Assembly (NCBI RefSeq): GCF_000428905.1
Contig: NZ_AUAV01000025.1
Span: 1 to 64,000 of the forward strand
Reading direction: 5' to 3'
DNA length: 64,000 nucleotides
Origin: Brumicola pallidula DSM 14239 = ACAM 615
GTDB lineage: Bacteria; Pseudomonadota; Gammaproteobacteria; Enterobacterales; Alteromonadaceae
Shown: piece after piece, positions 7,518 through 17,286 of the stretch
Layout: every line of letters starts with the position of its first letter
Numbering within the stretch: position 1 is the stretch's first letter
Notes under the pieces: model-generated
Told to the model about the DNA's origin: nothing
What the model saw: only the letters and a program-made list of their open reading frames with translations
Database searches by the model: none
Position numbers and translations under genes: made by a program

Positions 7518-10500
7518 TTATTGTTCGAAGTTAAAGGTATTAATTAAACCAAAAACCCGATTGCTTTGGTTGTCAGAAATCACATATGAAATAATATAAA
7601 TACGGGCTTCAACATCATTATTTAATTCATAACCGATAAAGTTAAACTCTCCTGCCGTTAAATCACCGTCACTGATAGCTGCGCCAGTAGTTATGGGCGA
7701 CTCAGGAAAGTCGACAAAAGTATCTCCATTATTGGGATCACGATAACCAATATTTATTTGTTCAATATTAAATACTCGATTAGTTAGGTTCCTGACCAGC
7801 ACAAAGAAGACACTACCTTGTCGAAGCGTATTATTCTCATACACCCCATTTGATCTGCCAGTCGACGAAATGGCATCGGACAGACTATCAGTGCTTGATA
7901 GGCCAGACGTCACGGTATAATCACTACTGCTGGCCGACAAAGAAATAAATCCATCATATGAAGATTGCAGCGAATAACTCACTGCACCATTTGTGGTAAC
8001 TAAGTCTACATTTCGATTCGTAGCACCTTCTGTAATAGTTAATGTTATGGGCGTGCCGTCCGCTATTACGCCACCATCCGCAGTTGGTACTAACACGAGA
8101 TCAACTTGGGCTGCATCATTGTTATTATTAATTATGATATTGGGTTGAACCCGCATATTAATGGCTTTTGGTAAGTTGGTATTGAGGGTAATTTCGAGCG
8201 CAATAGGGGGCGAATCAATACCCGAATAAGACGCTGATATGTCCACAATTCCAACCGATAGTGCGTTGACAAGTCCTTTGTCTAATTCGGTATTACCTAC
8301 AGATGCAATATTGACATTACTGCTCAACCAATTCACTTGGGATGACACGTCTTGAGTTGACGAATCAGAAAAGTGTCCAATTGCGGTTGCCCGTGCCGAT
8401 GATTTTACATTTAATTGAGTGCTTACACTGCTGACTTGAATACTGCTTAGCACTGCATCTGTGACATCAATATTAACTCGATCAATGAGCGAACCCCAGC
8501 TTGCTGATACCGTTAATTGACCCGCACCAATGGCTCTTAATAAACCTGACTCCGCATTATTATTTGAAACAGTGGCTTTTAGAATATCATCACTCTGCCA
8601 GCTCACTTGCTGACTAATATCACGAGTCGAGTTATCGGAGTAAGTGCCGGTTGCAATGAGACGCTGGGTGATCCCGCTTGGCAGCGTTAATTGTGTTGGA
8701 CTGATCGAAATACTCTGCAAGGTGGCATCAGTTACCGTGATATTCCCCACGCCAGTCAAACTCTCTAAAGTCGCGCTTATTAGTGCGGAGCCGGCCTTCA
8801 GTGTTTGCACGGTTCCGTTATTGGCGGAGAGTACATCTACTAAACTAGCATTTGATGAGCTCCATATTACTTTTGATGTTAAGTCAATTTTGGAACCATC
8901 CGTATAATAACCGAGTGCGCTAATTTGAGCAGGCGTGCCCTTAGCCACCGCTTGATCAGCAGGTTGAATTTCTATACTACTTAACACTGCATTTGTTATC
9001 GTCAAGGATGTATGTTGTTGAATATCGCCTAAAACAGCAGTGAGTGTAACACTGCCTGGGGCAATTGATTCTGCCAACCCGGCTAAAGATCCGGTGTTGC
9101 TTATTAATGCCAGATCTTCATCACTCGATAACCACGTTACCTCAGAGCTTACATCCTGAACGCTTGCATCGGTAAACGTTCCTTGAGCGGTGTAAAGCTG
9201 TGACCGGCCAAGAGGAATAGACGCGTTGACGGGAGACAGTGAAAGAGAAACAAGTTGAGCATCGGTTACGTTAATTAATAAGTCTGCTTGTTGACCCGAA
9301 AGATTAGCAGAAAGGGTTGTTGAACCGGCTAATAGCGCTATCACGGTGGACAAATTATCGCCAATAATTGCTATTTGGTCATTCGAATTAACCCAGTCAA
9401 CCTGACTGCTTACATCTAACTTAGTGTTATCAGAAAAAATCGCAGTTACAGTCACCCGTTCACTTGAACCTGCCGCTAAGGTAATGTCAGAAGGTGTAAT
9501 CGCTATGCCACTTACGGTAGCTTGAGTAACAGAAATGGATGCAGCATTGCTTAAACCCTCTTTCGTCGCAATAACCGAGACTGTGCCGGTCTCAAGTGCG
9601 GTTAACAAGCCTGTCTCTGGATCTATCGAAGCTATTGACTCGTCAGATACACTCCAGACAACTTGGTCACTTAATACTTGCTCTGTACCATCTGAGTAGA
9701 GTCCTTTAGCTGAAAATGGAGAGGTTAAGCCAGCGGCGAGTTGCGATACTGGGGTACTTACCACTATTGATTCAAGCGTTGCAGGGGATACTGTCACACT
9801 CAAATTTGTACTTACAGATCCAACACTGGCTGTAATAGAAGTAGTACCTGTTGTAATACCAAGTACTACCCCAGAATTTGAGATGCTCGCCACGTTTACA
9901 TCTGTCGTTTGCCAAGTCACTGCGCTATCAAATGATTCTGCACTGTTATCGGTATATCGACCGGTTACCCTTAATTGCTCTGAAGACGCTATTGCTAGAG
10001 TCAGAGAGGTCGGTGAGATACTCAAATCGGCTAAGGCTTTCACCGAAATACTGCGTTCAACGGTCAGACCTTCATATGCCGCTGTTACCAAAGTTGTGCC
10101 GACCGACAAAGCGGAGACTAAGCCTTCACTTGATACGCTCAGTATTGATACGTCAACAACAGACCAAGTTGCTAATGAGGTTAAATTTTGTGTAGAAGCA
10201 TCAGAATATGTTCCAGTCAACGTCAGTTGAAAAGTGTCGAATATTTTCAGATTTGGTATTACTTCCGTACTTGATAATGAGTCTAAATTTGGCAGTACGG
10301 TCACTTGTATGGCGTTACTTAAACCCTGCAAACTAACGGTAATCGTAATCGTGCCAGCAGAGATTGCAAGCACCGAGCCAGACGTTGTGATAGTAGCGAT
10401 GTTAGGATCAGAAGATTGCCAAGCCACTAAACTATCAACAGCCTCAACACTGTCATCGGTATATTGACCGCTCACATTTAATTGCTGGGAAGAAGCAATT

Positions 10501-11933
10501 GTCAGAGTGACAGAGGTTGGTGAAATAAGTAATTCAAGCAAGCCTTTAACAGTAATGCTGCGTTCAACTGCTAAGCCTGCATAAGCAGCCGTTACCATGG
10601 TTGTACCTGAAGACAAGGCGGTGACTGAGCCTGCACTTGTTACCTTAAGTACTGATGTGTCGGCAACAGACCACGTCGCTGAGGCGGTTAAATTCTGAGT
10701 AGAAGCATCAGAATATGTGCCGGTTACAATTAGTTGGAATGTGTCGGACACCTTCAGATTTGACGAAACGTCGTTGATTGATAATGACACTAAATTTGGT
10801 AGAACTGTCACTTGTATTGCTTCACTTATTCCCTGCAAACTCGCGGTAACTGAAGTCGTACCAGCCGAGATCGCAATTACCAAACCAGACGTTGAGATAG
10901 TGGCAACGCTCGAGTCAGAAGATTGCCAAGTCACTAAACTATCGACATCTTCAACACTGTCATCAGTATATGTGCCGGTCACACTTAGTTGTTGTGACGA
11001 GGCAATTGCCAAGGTTAAAGAGGGTGGTGAAATACGCAAATCGACTAAGGCTTTAACTGCAATACTGCGTTCAACGATTAGGCCTTCATAAACAGCCGTT
11101 ACGATGGTTGTACCTGCAGACAAGGCAGTTACTAAGCCTACACTTGATACATTAAGTATCGCAGCGTCGGCAACAGACCACGTGGCTGACGAGGTTAAAT
11201 TCTGTGTAGAAGCATCAGAATATGTACCGGTTACAATTAGTTGGAATGTGTCTGACACCTTCAGACTTGACGAAATGTCGTTAATTGTCAATGAAACTAA
11301 GTCTGGTAGAATGGTCACTTGTATTGCTTTACTGACTCCCTGCAAACTAACGGTAACTGACATTGTTCCAGCAGAAACAGCAAGAACTACCCCTGATGTT
11401 GAGATGCTAGCGACGTTCGGTGCAGAAGATTCCCATGTCACTGAACTATCAACGCCTTCAACGCTGTCATCGGTATATGTGCCGGTCACACTTAATTGCT
11501 GAGAAGAGGCAATAGCCAGCGTTACTGAGGTCGGTAGAATACGTAAATCGACCAGCGCTTTGACTGAGATACTGCGTTCAACAGTTAGGCCTTCATAAGC
11601 AGCCGTTACTCTGGTTGTGCCTGCAGACAAGGCGGTAACTAGGCCTGTACTTGATATGTTGAGTACCGATGTGTCGGCAACAGACCATGTTGCCAACGAG
11701 GTTAAATTCTGTGAAGTAGAATTAGAATAGGTTCCGGTAACAGTGAGTTGCAAGGTCGCTGCTACTTTAAGGCTTGATTCGACAGGATTGACCGCTAAGG
11801 AAACTAAAGAAATGACGGGATTAGCACCTTCGCCACCACTGTCGCCACCACCGCCACATCCAGAGAGAAAAAGGGCGAACAAAAAATAGATGGAAAATGA
11901 ATAGGTAGAACTATTACTTCTTAATGCAGGCAT
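7518..11933 (-). CDS. Giant lipoprotein with 14 bacterial Ig-like (BIG2) domains
   Basis: This 1471-residue protein begins with a lipoprotein signal (LFLSGCGGGG, Cys26), so it is likely anchored in the outer membrane. About 14 BIG2-like repeats of roughly 85 residues follow. Each has the pattern ..L..G.....TGTYSD.S......W.S.....A.IS..G.V.AL..GT..V.A. The first eight are four alternating A-B pairs of 169 residues each; the last six are more diverged. The final 230 residues or so form a different beta-rich domain with Asn and Asp runs and no assignment. Long BIG2 rods commonly act as adhesins or surface stalks; that role is inferred here. It stands alone, with no secretion partner adjacent. Confidence 0.85.
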   Translation of the reverse strand: MPALRSNSSTYSFSIYFLFALFLSGCGGGGDSGGEGANPVISLVSLAVNPVESSLKVAATLQLTVTGTYSNSTSQNLTSLATWSVADTSVLNISSTGLVTALSAGTTRVTAAYEGLTVERSISVKALVDLRILPTSVTLAIASSQQLSVTGTYTDDSVEGVDSSVTWESSAPNVASISTSGVVLAVSAGTMSVTVSLQGVSKAIQVTILPDLVSLTINDISSSLKVSDTFQLIVTGTYSDASTQNLTSSATWSVADAAILNVSSVGLVTALSAGTTIVTAVYEGLIVERSIAVKALVDLRISPPSLTLAIASSQQLSVTGTYTDDSVEDVDSLVTWQSSDSSVATISTSGLVIAISAGTTSVTASLQGISEAIQVTVLPNLVSLSINDVSSNLKVSDTFQLIVTGTYSDASTQNLTASATWSVADTSVLKVTSAGSVTALSSGTTMVTAAYAGLAVERSITVKGLLELLISPTSVTLTIASSQQLNVSGQYTDDSVEAVDSLVAWQSSDPNIATITTSGSVLAISAGTITITVSLQGLSNAIQVTVLPNLDSLSSTEVIPNLKIFDTFQLTLTGTYSDASTQNLTSLATWSVVDVSILSVSSEGLVSALSVGTTLVTAAYEGLTVERSISVKALADLSISPTSLTLAIASSEQLRVTGRYTDNSAESFDSAVTWQTTDVNVASISNSGVVLGITTGTTSITASVGSVSTNLSVTVSPATLESIVVSTPVSQLAAGLTSPFSAKGLYSDGTEQVLSDQVVWSVSDESIASIDPETGLLTALETGTVSVIATKEGLSNAASISVTQATVSGIAITPSDITLAAGSSERVTVTAIFSDNTKLDVSSQVDWVNSNDQIAIIGDNLSTVIALLAGSTTLSANLSGQQADLLINVTDAQLVSLSLSPVNASIPLGRSQLYTAQGTFTDASVQDVSSEVTWLSSDEDLALISNTGSLAGLAESIAPGSVTLTAVLGDIQQHTSLTITNAVLSSIEIQPADQAVAKGTPAQISALGYYTDGSKIDLTSKVIWSSSNASLVDVLSANNGTVQTLKAGSALISATLESLTGVGNITVTDATLQSISISPTQLTLPSGITQRLIATGTYSDNSTRDISQQVSWQSDDILKATVSNNNAESGLLRAIGAGQLTVSASWGSLIDRVNIDVTDAVLSSIQVSSVSTQLNVKSSARATAIGHFSDSSTQDVSSQVNWLSSNVNIASVGNTELDKGLVNALSVGIVDISASYSGIDSPPIALEITLNTNLPKAINMRVQPNIIINNNNDAAQVDLVLVPTADGGVIADGTPITLTITEGATNRNVDLVTTNGAVSYSLQSSYDGFISLSASSSDYTVTSGLSSTDSLSDAISSTGRSNGVYENNTLRQGSVFFVLVRNLTNRVFNIEQINIGYRDPNNGDTFVDFPESPITTGAAISDGDLTAGEFNFIGYELNNDVEARIYIISYVISDNQSNRVFGLINTFNFEQ
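9789..11816 (-). repeat. Four tandem 507-bp copies within the Ig-repeat gene
   Basis: The marker GTCAC recurs at the same repeat phase at 9793, 10300, 10807 and 11314, exactly 507 bp apart. Longer matched segments (for example CGGTTACAATTAGTTGGAAT at 10721 and 11228) show high nucleotide identity. Each copy encodes two BIG2 domains (169 codons). This points to recent duplication of a two-domain unit and a substrate for recombinational length change. Outer boundaries are approximate. Confidence 0.85.
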
Positions 11934-12341
11934 GGTGTAGCGTTCCTATTTTGAATACTAACTCCACGTTAATATTCTTGCTAATAAACCCTATGTTGAT
12001 AAGCGGTTACTGTGCGGCTTTAATCAGCTTTGTAAACTTATCGATAACATTTGAGTGTAAATCGAGCCTTTATAATTAGCGTATTTGAATAGCATCTAAA
12101 AGACATTATTCGGCTAAGGTCTTCTGAAATACGGCTCGACCAGTTGATCTAGAAAAGTAGTCTTATACTAACGCCTACAATATTGCGTTTGCTGCAAAGC
12201 AAGTTTATCAATGTTTCCTCCATGTATACCGAGTGAGTAGAGCCTTGACGTCTTTATCCTTGTAGCCTTTAAATTGATTCAGGTCAACTCTATCATTAGA
12301 AATACGTATATTTTGTCATCAGTATGCAAGTTACCAAGCCA
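11934..12341. other. 408-bp spacer between Ig-repeat gene and rhombosortase gene
   Basis: No gene is convincing here. The minus-strand frame 12208-12315 has 35 open codons bounded by stops at both ends, with a coding-like texture (DLNQFKGYKDKDVKALLT, then RYTWRKH). It could be a gene tail but has no start or match I recognise. Upstream of the Ig-repeat start, AGGA lies about ten bases before the ATG. Confidence 0.4.
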
Positions 12342-12944
12342 CTAAACTGCCGTTTTATGAATCAATAAGTGGCGTCTCAGCAAGCTAAAAATACCTATCA
12401 ATAGGCCAATAATGGCACCATATAGATGACTATCTACGGCTACATTAGCATCAATTAGATCAGGCATTAAACTACCCGCACCATTTAGTTGTTCATTTCC
12501 TACTTTTAGTGCAAGACCAATCAATAGAAGCCATCCACTGAATAGCTTGTTTTCTAAATCTCTAATACAACCCCAAGCGAATACGCCATGAATTGCGCCT
12601 GACAGACCGACGTACCAGGTGATACCTTCAGAAAAGAAGTATAAACAAAGTGAAAGAGCAACACTAATAAGAAGAAATTTTCCCAAATAGGAAACGGCTT
12701 TGTAATCGTCGCCATGCAGTGCCCATAATAATAGTAAGCCCAACAGATTAAATAAAATGTGAATGAAATTGGTGTGCAGAAAATGCCCGGTCACTACCTG
12801 ATAGTAATTTTCTTGTGCCCACCAACTGCGTTCAAGTGCAAAATAGTCTGAACTCATGGGCTCGAACAAAAAGGCGACGACACTAATTAACCCGATGATC
12901 AGCGGACCTAAGTATTGATTTGGACGAGTAGGGAATTGGATCAT
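12342..12944 (-). CDS. rrtA: Rhombosortase (rhomboid-family intramembrane protease)
   Basis: This 200-residue membrane protein has about six predicted helices and the rhomboid serine dyad: Ser115 in GLSGAIHG and His173 in DSHLYGA. HFLHTNFIHILFNLLGL is the conserved region before it. The short length fits the rhombosortase branch, which cleaves and processes proteins carrying a C-terminal GlyGly-CTERM tail during type II secretion. A matching substrate, the subtilase at 21858-25991, is encoded in the same window. The gene is divergent from the crotonase gene. Housekeeping GlpG-type rhomboids are longer, so I favour rhombosortase, but the assignment rests on motif, length and context. Confidence 0.82.
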   Translation of the reverse strand: MIQFPTRPNQYLGPLIIGLISVVAFLFEPMSSDYFALERSWWAQENYYQVVTGHFLHTNFIHILFNLLGLLLLWALHGDDYKAVSYLGKFLLISVALSLCLYFFSEGITWYVGLSGAIHGVFAWGCIRDLENKLFSGWLLLIGLALKVGNEQLNGAGSLMPDLIDANVAVDSHLYGAIIGLLIGIFSLLRRHLLIHKTAV

Positions 12945-13068
12945 GTGTAGATTGCTTAACTGCGTATAGATTATTTTAATGCTATCTTATCATTAGAAAA
13001 CAACAATGCGCTCACATAATCTGTTAAATTAATGACAGAGTAAAATTTATGATAAACAGTGGTAAAGC

Positions 13069-13824
13069 ATGATAAACGTTAGTCAAAAAAATGCAGTTTT
13101 AACAATTGAAATTGATAGACCTCATAAAAAGAACGCACTGGTCCCTCAGATGTATATGGATATGGCAAAAGCCATTGAATCTGCTAGCGAAAGTGATATA
13201 AGAGTGGTCCTGATTCAAGGCTCCCACGGTTGTTTTACTGCAGGTAATGACATCGCTGATTTTATGTCAAAAAGTAATGATCAGGAAGTGAATGAAACTT
13301 ATCGCTTCATGATGGCTCTGGTTAATTGTCCAGTGCCTGTTGTTGCTAAAGTGGAGGGTTTGGCCATTGGGATTGGAACAACATTGCTATTGCACTGTGA
13401 CTTTGTTTACTGTGCCGACAACACTAAATTCGCAATGCCGTTTATCAACTTGGGCTTAGTACCTGAATACGCGTCGAGTTATATTCTTCCTCGGATTTCA
13501 GGCAATTTGCAAGCCGCTGAATTGCTGTTGTTAGGAGAGACCTTTAGCGCTCAAAAAGCCTTTGAATGTGGTATCGTTTCCAAAGTCGTAAATGAAGAGG
13601 CATTACCAGATTTAGTTGCTCAGACCCTAGCAAAATTAATCTCTAAACCTAAAACGGCACTGGTACAATCGAAAGCGCTTTTGCGCAATCAGAATGCTGA
13701 AATTGAACAGCATATTATTACTGAATTAGCGGCGTTTGCAGAAGCAATGGTGAGTGAACCTGCGAAAGAAGCGTTTTCTGCTTTTATAGAAAAAAGACCG
13801 GTAAATAGATTGATATACAAGTAG
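13069..13824 (+). CDS. Enoyl-CoA hydratase/isomerase family protein
   Basis: This 251-residue crotonase-fold protein should act on a fatty or branched acyl-CoA in the cytosol. Oxyanion-hole segments are CFTAGNDIADF (about 55-65) and VEGLAIGIGTTLLLHCD (95-111). A single candidate catalytic acid, Glu133, lies in LGLVPEYASSY. That arrangement resembles the peroxisomal delta3,delta2-enoyl-CoA isomerase branch (S-P-E-x-x-S-S-Y) more than classical hydratases, which need two glutamates. Isomerase activity for unsaturated fatty acid oxidation is therefore plausible but inferred. The ggt gene follows 42 bp later and may be co-transcribed. Confidence 0.85.
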   Translation: MINVSQKNAVLTIEIDRPHKKNALVPQMYMDMAKAIESASESDIRVVLIQGSHGCFTAGNDIADFMSKSNDQEVNETYRFMMALVNCPVPVVAKVEGLAIGIGTTLLLHCDFVYCADNTKFAMPFINLGLVPEYASSYILPRISGNLQAAELLLLGETFSAQKAFECGIVSKVVNEEALPDLVAQTLAKLISKPKTALVQSKALLRNQNAEIEQHIITELAAFAEAMVSEPAKEAFSAFIEKRPVNRLIYK

Positions 13825-13866
13825 CTTGTCAATTAACACAAATATTGTTATCGAAACAGGTAAAAA

Positions 13867-15609
13867 ATGAAAAAATTAGTTTTCGCTATATTAACAATGT
13901 TCGCTTCTTCATCCTTTGCTCAAGCAGCAAATCAGGTACGAGAGGATCGCGAACCAGAAGCTGATACAGGAAAAACGCTCAAGCAAGCACATGAATCAAA
14001 GGAATATATGGTTGTGGCAGCCAATCCTTATGCCGCTTGGGCGGGTAAAAATATACTTGAAAAAGGCGGATCGGCAATTGATGCCGCTGTTGCGATACAA
14101 GCAATGTTAACATTAGTTGAACCGCAATCGTCGGGTATAGGTGGTGGAGCTTTTATTCTATACTGGGATAACAAAAATAAAAAACTGCATACGTTTGATG
14201 GTCGCGAAACAGCCCCTCAAAAAGCAACACCTTATATCTTTCTAGAAGAAGGCGAACCTATGCGCTGGATTGACGCAGTGGTTGGTGGCAAAGCAATCGG
14301 TGTACCGGGTGTGCTGAAAGCCCTTGAAATGGCACATAAGGAATTTGGCAAATTAAAATGGAGAGATTTATTTGAAGATGCTATTACAACCTCAAGGCAG
14401 GGATTTATAGTATCACCTCGATTAGACTCGTTATTAAAATTAGATATACACCCGGGTCTAAATAACTTTGTCGCTTCACAAAACTATTTCAAACCAAATG
14501 GTAAACCGCTCGGAGAGGGCGCGCTACAAAAAAATCAACTGCTCGCAAATACCTTACTAAACATTGCTCATCACGGTACAGATTATTTTTATAAAGGTGA
14601 GTTAGCAGAGAAGATTGCTGAGGCGGCTCGCACAACGATAATTAATCCTGGCTTTATGACAGCTGACGATCTAGCCCTATATGAGGCCAAGAAACGCGCA
14701 CCGATATGCGGGAACTATAGAGGTAAGAAAATTTGTGGTATGGCGCCGCCAAGTTCCGGTGGAATATCAGTATATCAAATTTTGAAAATGCTAGAACAAT
14801 TCGAACTAAAAAAGTACGGGCCAGGTAGTAAAGAATTTATTCACTTGTTTTCGCAGTCTAGTGCGCTCGCATATGCTGACAGAGATCAGTACATTGCGGA
14901 TACTGACTTTACCAACCTACCAGCAGTATCGCTTATTAATTCAGCCTACTTGTCGCAACGAGCTGAGCTTGTTGGGCTAAATAAACCGTTAACAAAAGCT
15001 GAGGCAGGTAAGCCATACATGAACGTAATGGTGGGCGATGATCAGACGCCGGAGTTACCAAGTACCAGTCATTTTTCTATTGTAGATAAGGACGGAAATG
15101 CGATTTCAATGACGACCAGCATCGAATTTATGTTCGGTTCGGGTGTTATGGTTGAAGGCTTTTTATTAAATAATCAGCTAACAGACTTTTCATTAGCGCC
15201 GTCAAAAAACGGCTATCAAGCATTAAATAGAGTCGAGCCTAACAAACGTCCTCGCAGTTCAATGAGTCCAACGATGCTGTTTAACGAAAAAGGAGAATTA
15301 GAATTGATTATTGGCTCGCCAGGGGGAAGTCGTATTATAAATTACGTTGCGCAGACTATTATTAATGTCGTCGATTTTGACATGGATATTCAACAGGCAA
15401 TAAATGCGCCTAGAATAACTAACCGTAATGATTATACCGCACTTGAGAAAGGAACCGTGCTTACCGAGCTAAAAGCTGACTTAGAAAAACAAGGCCATGA
15501 TGTACGTGTACTTGACCTAAACAGCGGTTTGCATGGTATCCAGTTGATCGATGGTAAATTAATTGGTGGCGCGGATCCCAGAAGGGAAGGTGTTGCTGTC
15601 GGGCGATAA
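13867..15609 (+). CDS. ggt: Gamma-glutamyltranspeptidase
   Basis: This 580-residue Ntn-hydrolase is made as a proenzyme with a signal peptide (to about residue 20, SSFAQA) and acts in the periplasm on glutathione and gamma-glutamyl peptides. The self-cleavage nucleophile is Thr400 in STSHFSIVD, equivalent to Thr391 of E. coli GGT, so the large and small subunits would be about 380 and 180 residues. Small-subunit landmarks RPRSSMSPTM and GSPGGSRII are present. Length matches the family. A ribosome-binding site (ACAGG, six bases before the ATG) is visible. It may feed cysteine recovery, consistent with but not proven by nearby cysK. Confidence 0.93.
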   Translation: MKKLVFAILTMFASSSFAQAANQVREDREPEADTGKTLKQAHESKEYMVVAANPYAAWAGKNILEKGGSAIDAAVAIQAMLTLVEPQSSGIGGGAFILYWDNKNKKLHTFDGRETAPQKATPYIFLEEGEPMRWIDAVVGGKAIGVPGVLKALEMAHKEFGKLKWRDLFEDAITTSRQGFIVSPRLDSLLKLDIHPGLNNFVASQNYFKPNGKPLGEGALQKNQLLANTLLNIAHHGTDYFYKGELAEKIAEAARTTIINPGFMTADDLALYEAKKRAPICGNYRGKKICGMAPPSSGGISVYQILKMLEQFELKKYGPGSKEFIHLFSQSSALAYADRDQYIADTDFTNLPAVSLINSAYLSQRAELVGLNKPLTKAEAGKPYMNVMVGDDQTPELPSTSHFSIVDKDGNAISMTTSIEFMFGSGVMVEGFLLNNQLTDFSLAPSKNGYQALNRVEPNKRPRSSMSPTMLFNEKGELELIIGSPGGSRIINYVAQTIINVVDFDMDIQQAINAPRITNRNDYTALEKGTVLTELKADLEKQGHDVRVLDLNSGLHGIQLIDGKLIGGADPRREGVAVGR

Positions 15610-15637
15610 TCTGGTGAAAAAAGAATCAGTCTCTTTT

Positions 15638-16096
15638 CTAAGGGACTGTATTTGATACATCAACGATTTTCCAATCCCCTGATTGTTTAATCATAGAAAT
15701 TGTTTTTAATTCGGTAATTTTTCTATTGTTGTAAGTGCCAATGATTTTGACATCAACTGTCGCTTCTTTTTTGAATTCTGTCATACCTTCAAAACCACCT
15801 GAAACAGGTTCTACCGTCATTTTAGTTAATCGTAAATTCAATATATGGCGCTGAACCCCACTGTTTGTGTGATATGATTTTAGCAGTCCTGCAAATTTAT
15901 CAGTCGATAATTTAAGTGCATTGTCCAAATTATCATCTTCGTAAATTGCCATTATAAATACGAGCGCTGCATATTGTGGCGTTTCGTCACTCATCATGCC
16001 GTAGCGACCCGCCTTTATTTCTCTTTCTGACTTATGACAAGCTGTCATCGTCAATGCAACCAAACATAATAAAATAACTTTGCTAATTTTGTTCAT
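15638..16096 (-). CDS. Small lipoprotein, unassigned
   Basis: This 152-residue protein has a lipoprotein signal (LTMTAC, Cys20). After a short linker comes an alpha+beta region (about 40-150) ending SMIKQSGDWKIVDVS. The terminal pattern of beta strands with a Gly-Asp-Trp-Lys-Ile-Val motif is typical of small NTF2-like or DUF4878-like lipoproteins, but I cannot place it firmly. It converges on ggt with 28 bp between the stop codons. A 7-bp stem (CAGTCTC 15627-15633 with GGGACTG 15642-15648) spans the junction. Confidence 0.75.
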   Translation of the reverse strand: MNKISKVILLCLVALTMTACHKSEREIKAGRYGMMSDETPQYAALVFIMAIYEDDNLDNALKLSTDKFAGLLKSYHTNSGVQRHILNLRLTKMTVEPVSGGFEGMTEFKKEATVDVKIIGTYNNRKITELKTISMIKQSGDWKIVDVSNTVP

Positions 16097-16212
16097 ATAC
16101 TATCGCTGCCGTAATAATTTATCGCGTGTAGACAAGCTTGCTTATTAAGTAAAAGTGTCTATTTGAATCTTAAAATAGACAATATCCGAGTGCTAGTTTG
16201 TTTCTTTATAGG

Positions 16213-16242
16213 CAAAAAGTAAAGAGACTGTAAAGTCCCTTT
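16213..16242 (-). terminator. Rho-independent terminator downstream of cysK
   Basis: On the minus strand AAAGGGACT pairs with AGTCTCTTT (one G-U pair) around TTAC and is followed by ACTTTTT. It is the last of three consecutive inverted repeats behind cysK and the only one with a T-tract. Confidence 0.7.
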
Positions 16243-16247
16243 AAGTT

Positions 16248-16277
16248 AACAATCGAAATAAAGCGATGTCGATTGTT
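16248..16277. repeat. 9-bp inverted repeat downstream of cysK
   Basis: AACAATCGA (16248-16256) and TCGATTGTT (16269-16277) are perfect complements across a 12-base loop, between the cysK terminator and the larger hairpin nearer the gene. Confidence 0.6.
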
Positions 16278-16280
16278 TGT

Positions 16281-16312
16281 GCAAGTACATATAGCAGGGT
16301 ATATGTACTTGC
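16281..16312. repeat. 13-bp perfect inverted repeat just after cysK stop
   Basis: GCAAGTACATATA (16281-16293) and TATATGTACTTGC (16300-16312) are perfect complements around GCAGGG. It starts eight bases beyond the cysK stop. With no T-tract it is more likely an mRNA 3'-end stabiliser or protein site than a terminator by itself. Confidence 0.65.
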
Positions 16313-16320
16313 TTAATTTA

Positions 16321-17286
16321 CTATTGAATTTCTTCCAAATCAGAGAATTCACCAGAAAATAATGGGCTACTCAAGTAACGCTCTGTGCCACTTGCTAGTA
16401 ATACAACAACTATTTTATCCTTATTTTCAGGACGCTCTGCATAACGTTTAGCGGCAACAACCGCAGCCCCAGAAGAAATACCAGCTAAAATGCCTTCTTC
16501 TTTCATGAGTCGGTTTGCCATCGCCATTGTTTCTTCGTTGCTTACTTGTTCTACTTCATCAATCAGGTCGATATCTAGGTTACCAGGAATGAAGCCTGCA
16601 CCAATACCCTGTATCTTATGTGGCCCCGGAGTTAATGCCAAACCGGCTTTAGCTTGAGTAATAACAGGACTGTCGGTTGGTTCAACCGCTATTACCGTAA
16701 TTGCTTTACCCGCTGTATTTTTAATATAACGGCTCACGCCAGTAATTGTGCCGCCCGTGCCGACACCTGCAACAAATGCATCAACTTTGCCTTCAGTATC
16801 TTCCCAAATTTCAGGACCTGTTGTTTTCTCATGAATTTCTGGGTTTGCAGGGTTATCAAACTGATTCAGTGGCACATAACGGCCTGGATCTGCATCCATA
16901 ATTTCTTGCACTTTAGACAATGCGCCTTTCATGCCTTTCGGTGCATCGGTAAGTATTAAGTTTGCGCCTAGCGCTCTTAACAATTTTCTGCGCTCTAAAC
17001 TCATGCTACTAGGCATGGTGAGCGTCAATTTATAGCCACGAGACGCTGCAACAAAAGCAAGTGCGATACCCGTATTGCCGCTTGTCGCCTCAATAAGTTC
17101 TTTACCTTCAGTCAGCAAACCTTTCTTTTCAGCATCCCAAATCATATTGGCACCAATGCGGCACTTGATACTGAAACTTGGGTTGCGAGATTCAATTTTT
17201 GCGTATACGTTACCACCCGTAACTCTATTGAGTTTGACTAGTGGTGTGCGGCCAATGGCGAGTGAATGGTCGTCAAATGTCTTCAT
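16321..17286 (-). CDS. cysK: Cysteine synthase A (O-acetylserine sulfhydrylase)
   Basis: This PLP enzyme makes cysteine from O-acetylserine and sulfide. From ATG 17286 (AGAGGA six bases upstream) it has 321 residues, very close to E. coli CysK; an in-frame start at 17307 lacks a ribosome-binding site. PLP-binding Lys41 is in SFSIKCRIG, the substrate loop is TSGNTG (about 69-74), the phosphate-binding loop is GVGTGGT, and GISSGAA lies near the C-terminus. [10 protein letters not shown] at the start is typical. CysK rather than CysM is suggested by length and the R-N-P-S-F-S-I-K motif. Three hairpins lie behind the gene. Confidence 0.93.
   Translation of the reverse strand: MKTFDDHSLAIGRTPLVKLNRVTGGNVYAKIESRNPSFSIKCRIGANMIWDAEKKGLLTEGKELIEATSGNTGIALAFVAASRGYKLTLTMPSSMSLERRKLLRALGANLILTDAPKGMKGALSKVQEIMDADPGRYVPLNQFDNPANPEIHEKTTGPEIWEDTEGKVDAFVAGVGTGGTITGVSRYIKNTAGKAITVIAVEPTDSPVITQAKAGLALTPGPHKIQGIGAGFIPGNLDIDLIDEVEQVSNEETMAMANRLMKEEGILAGISSGAAVVAAKRYAERPENKDKIVVVLLASGTERYLSSPLFSGEFSDLEEIQ

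Noticed and set aside
9878-11502. Several plus-strand ORFs of 77-132 codons opposite the Ig-repeat gene
   Set aside because: They are antisense shadows that recur with the 507-bp repeat and lack ribosome-binding sites.
9789-11816. Regularly spaced repeats suggesting a CRISPR array or satellite
   Set aside because: The period is 507 bp, within one long open frame, and repeats encode BIG2 domains; there are no short repeats with unique spacers and no cas genes.
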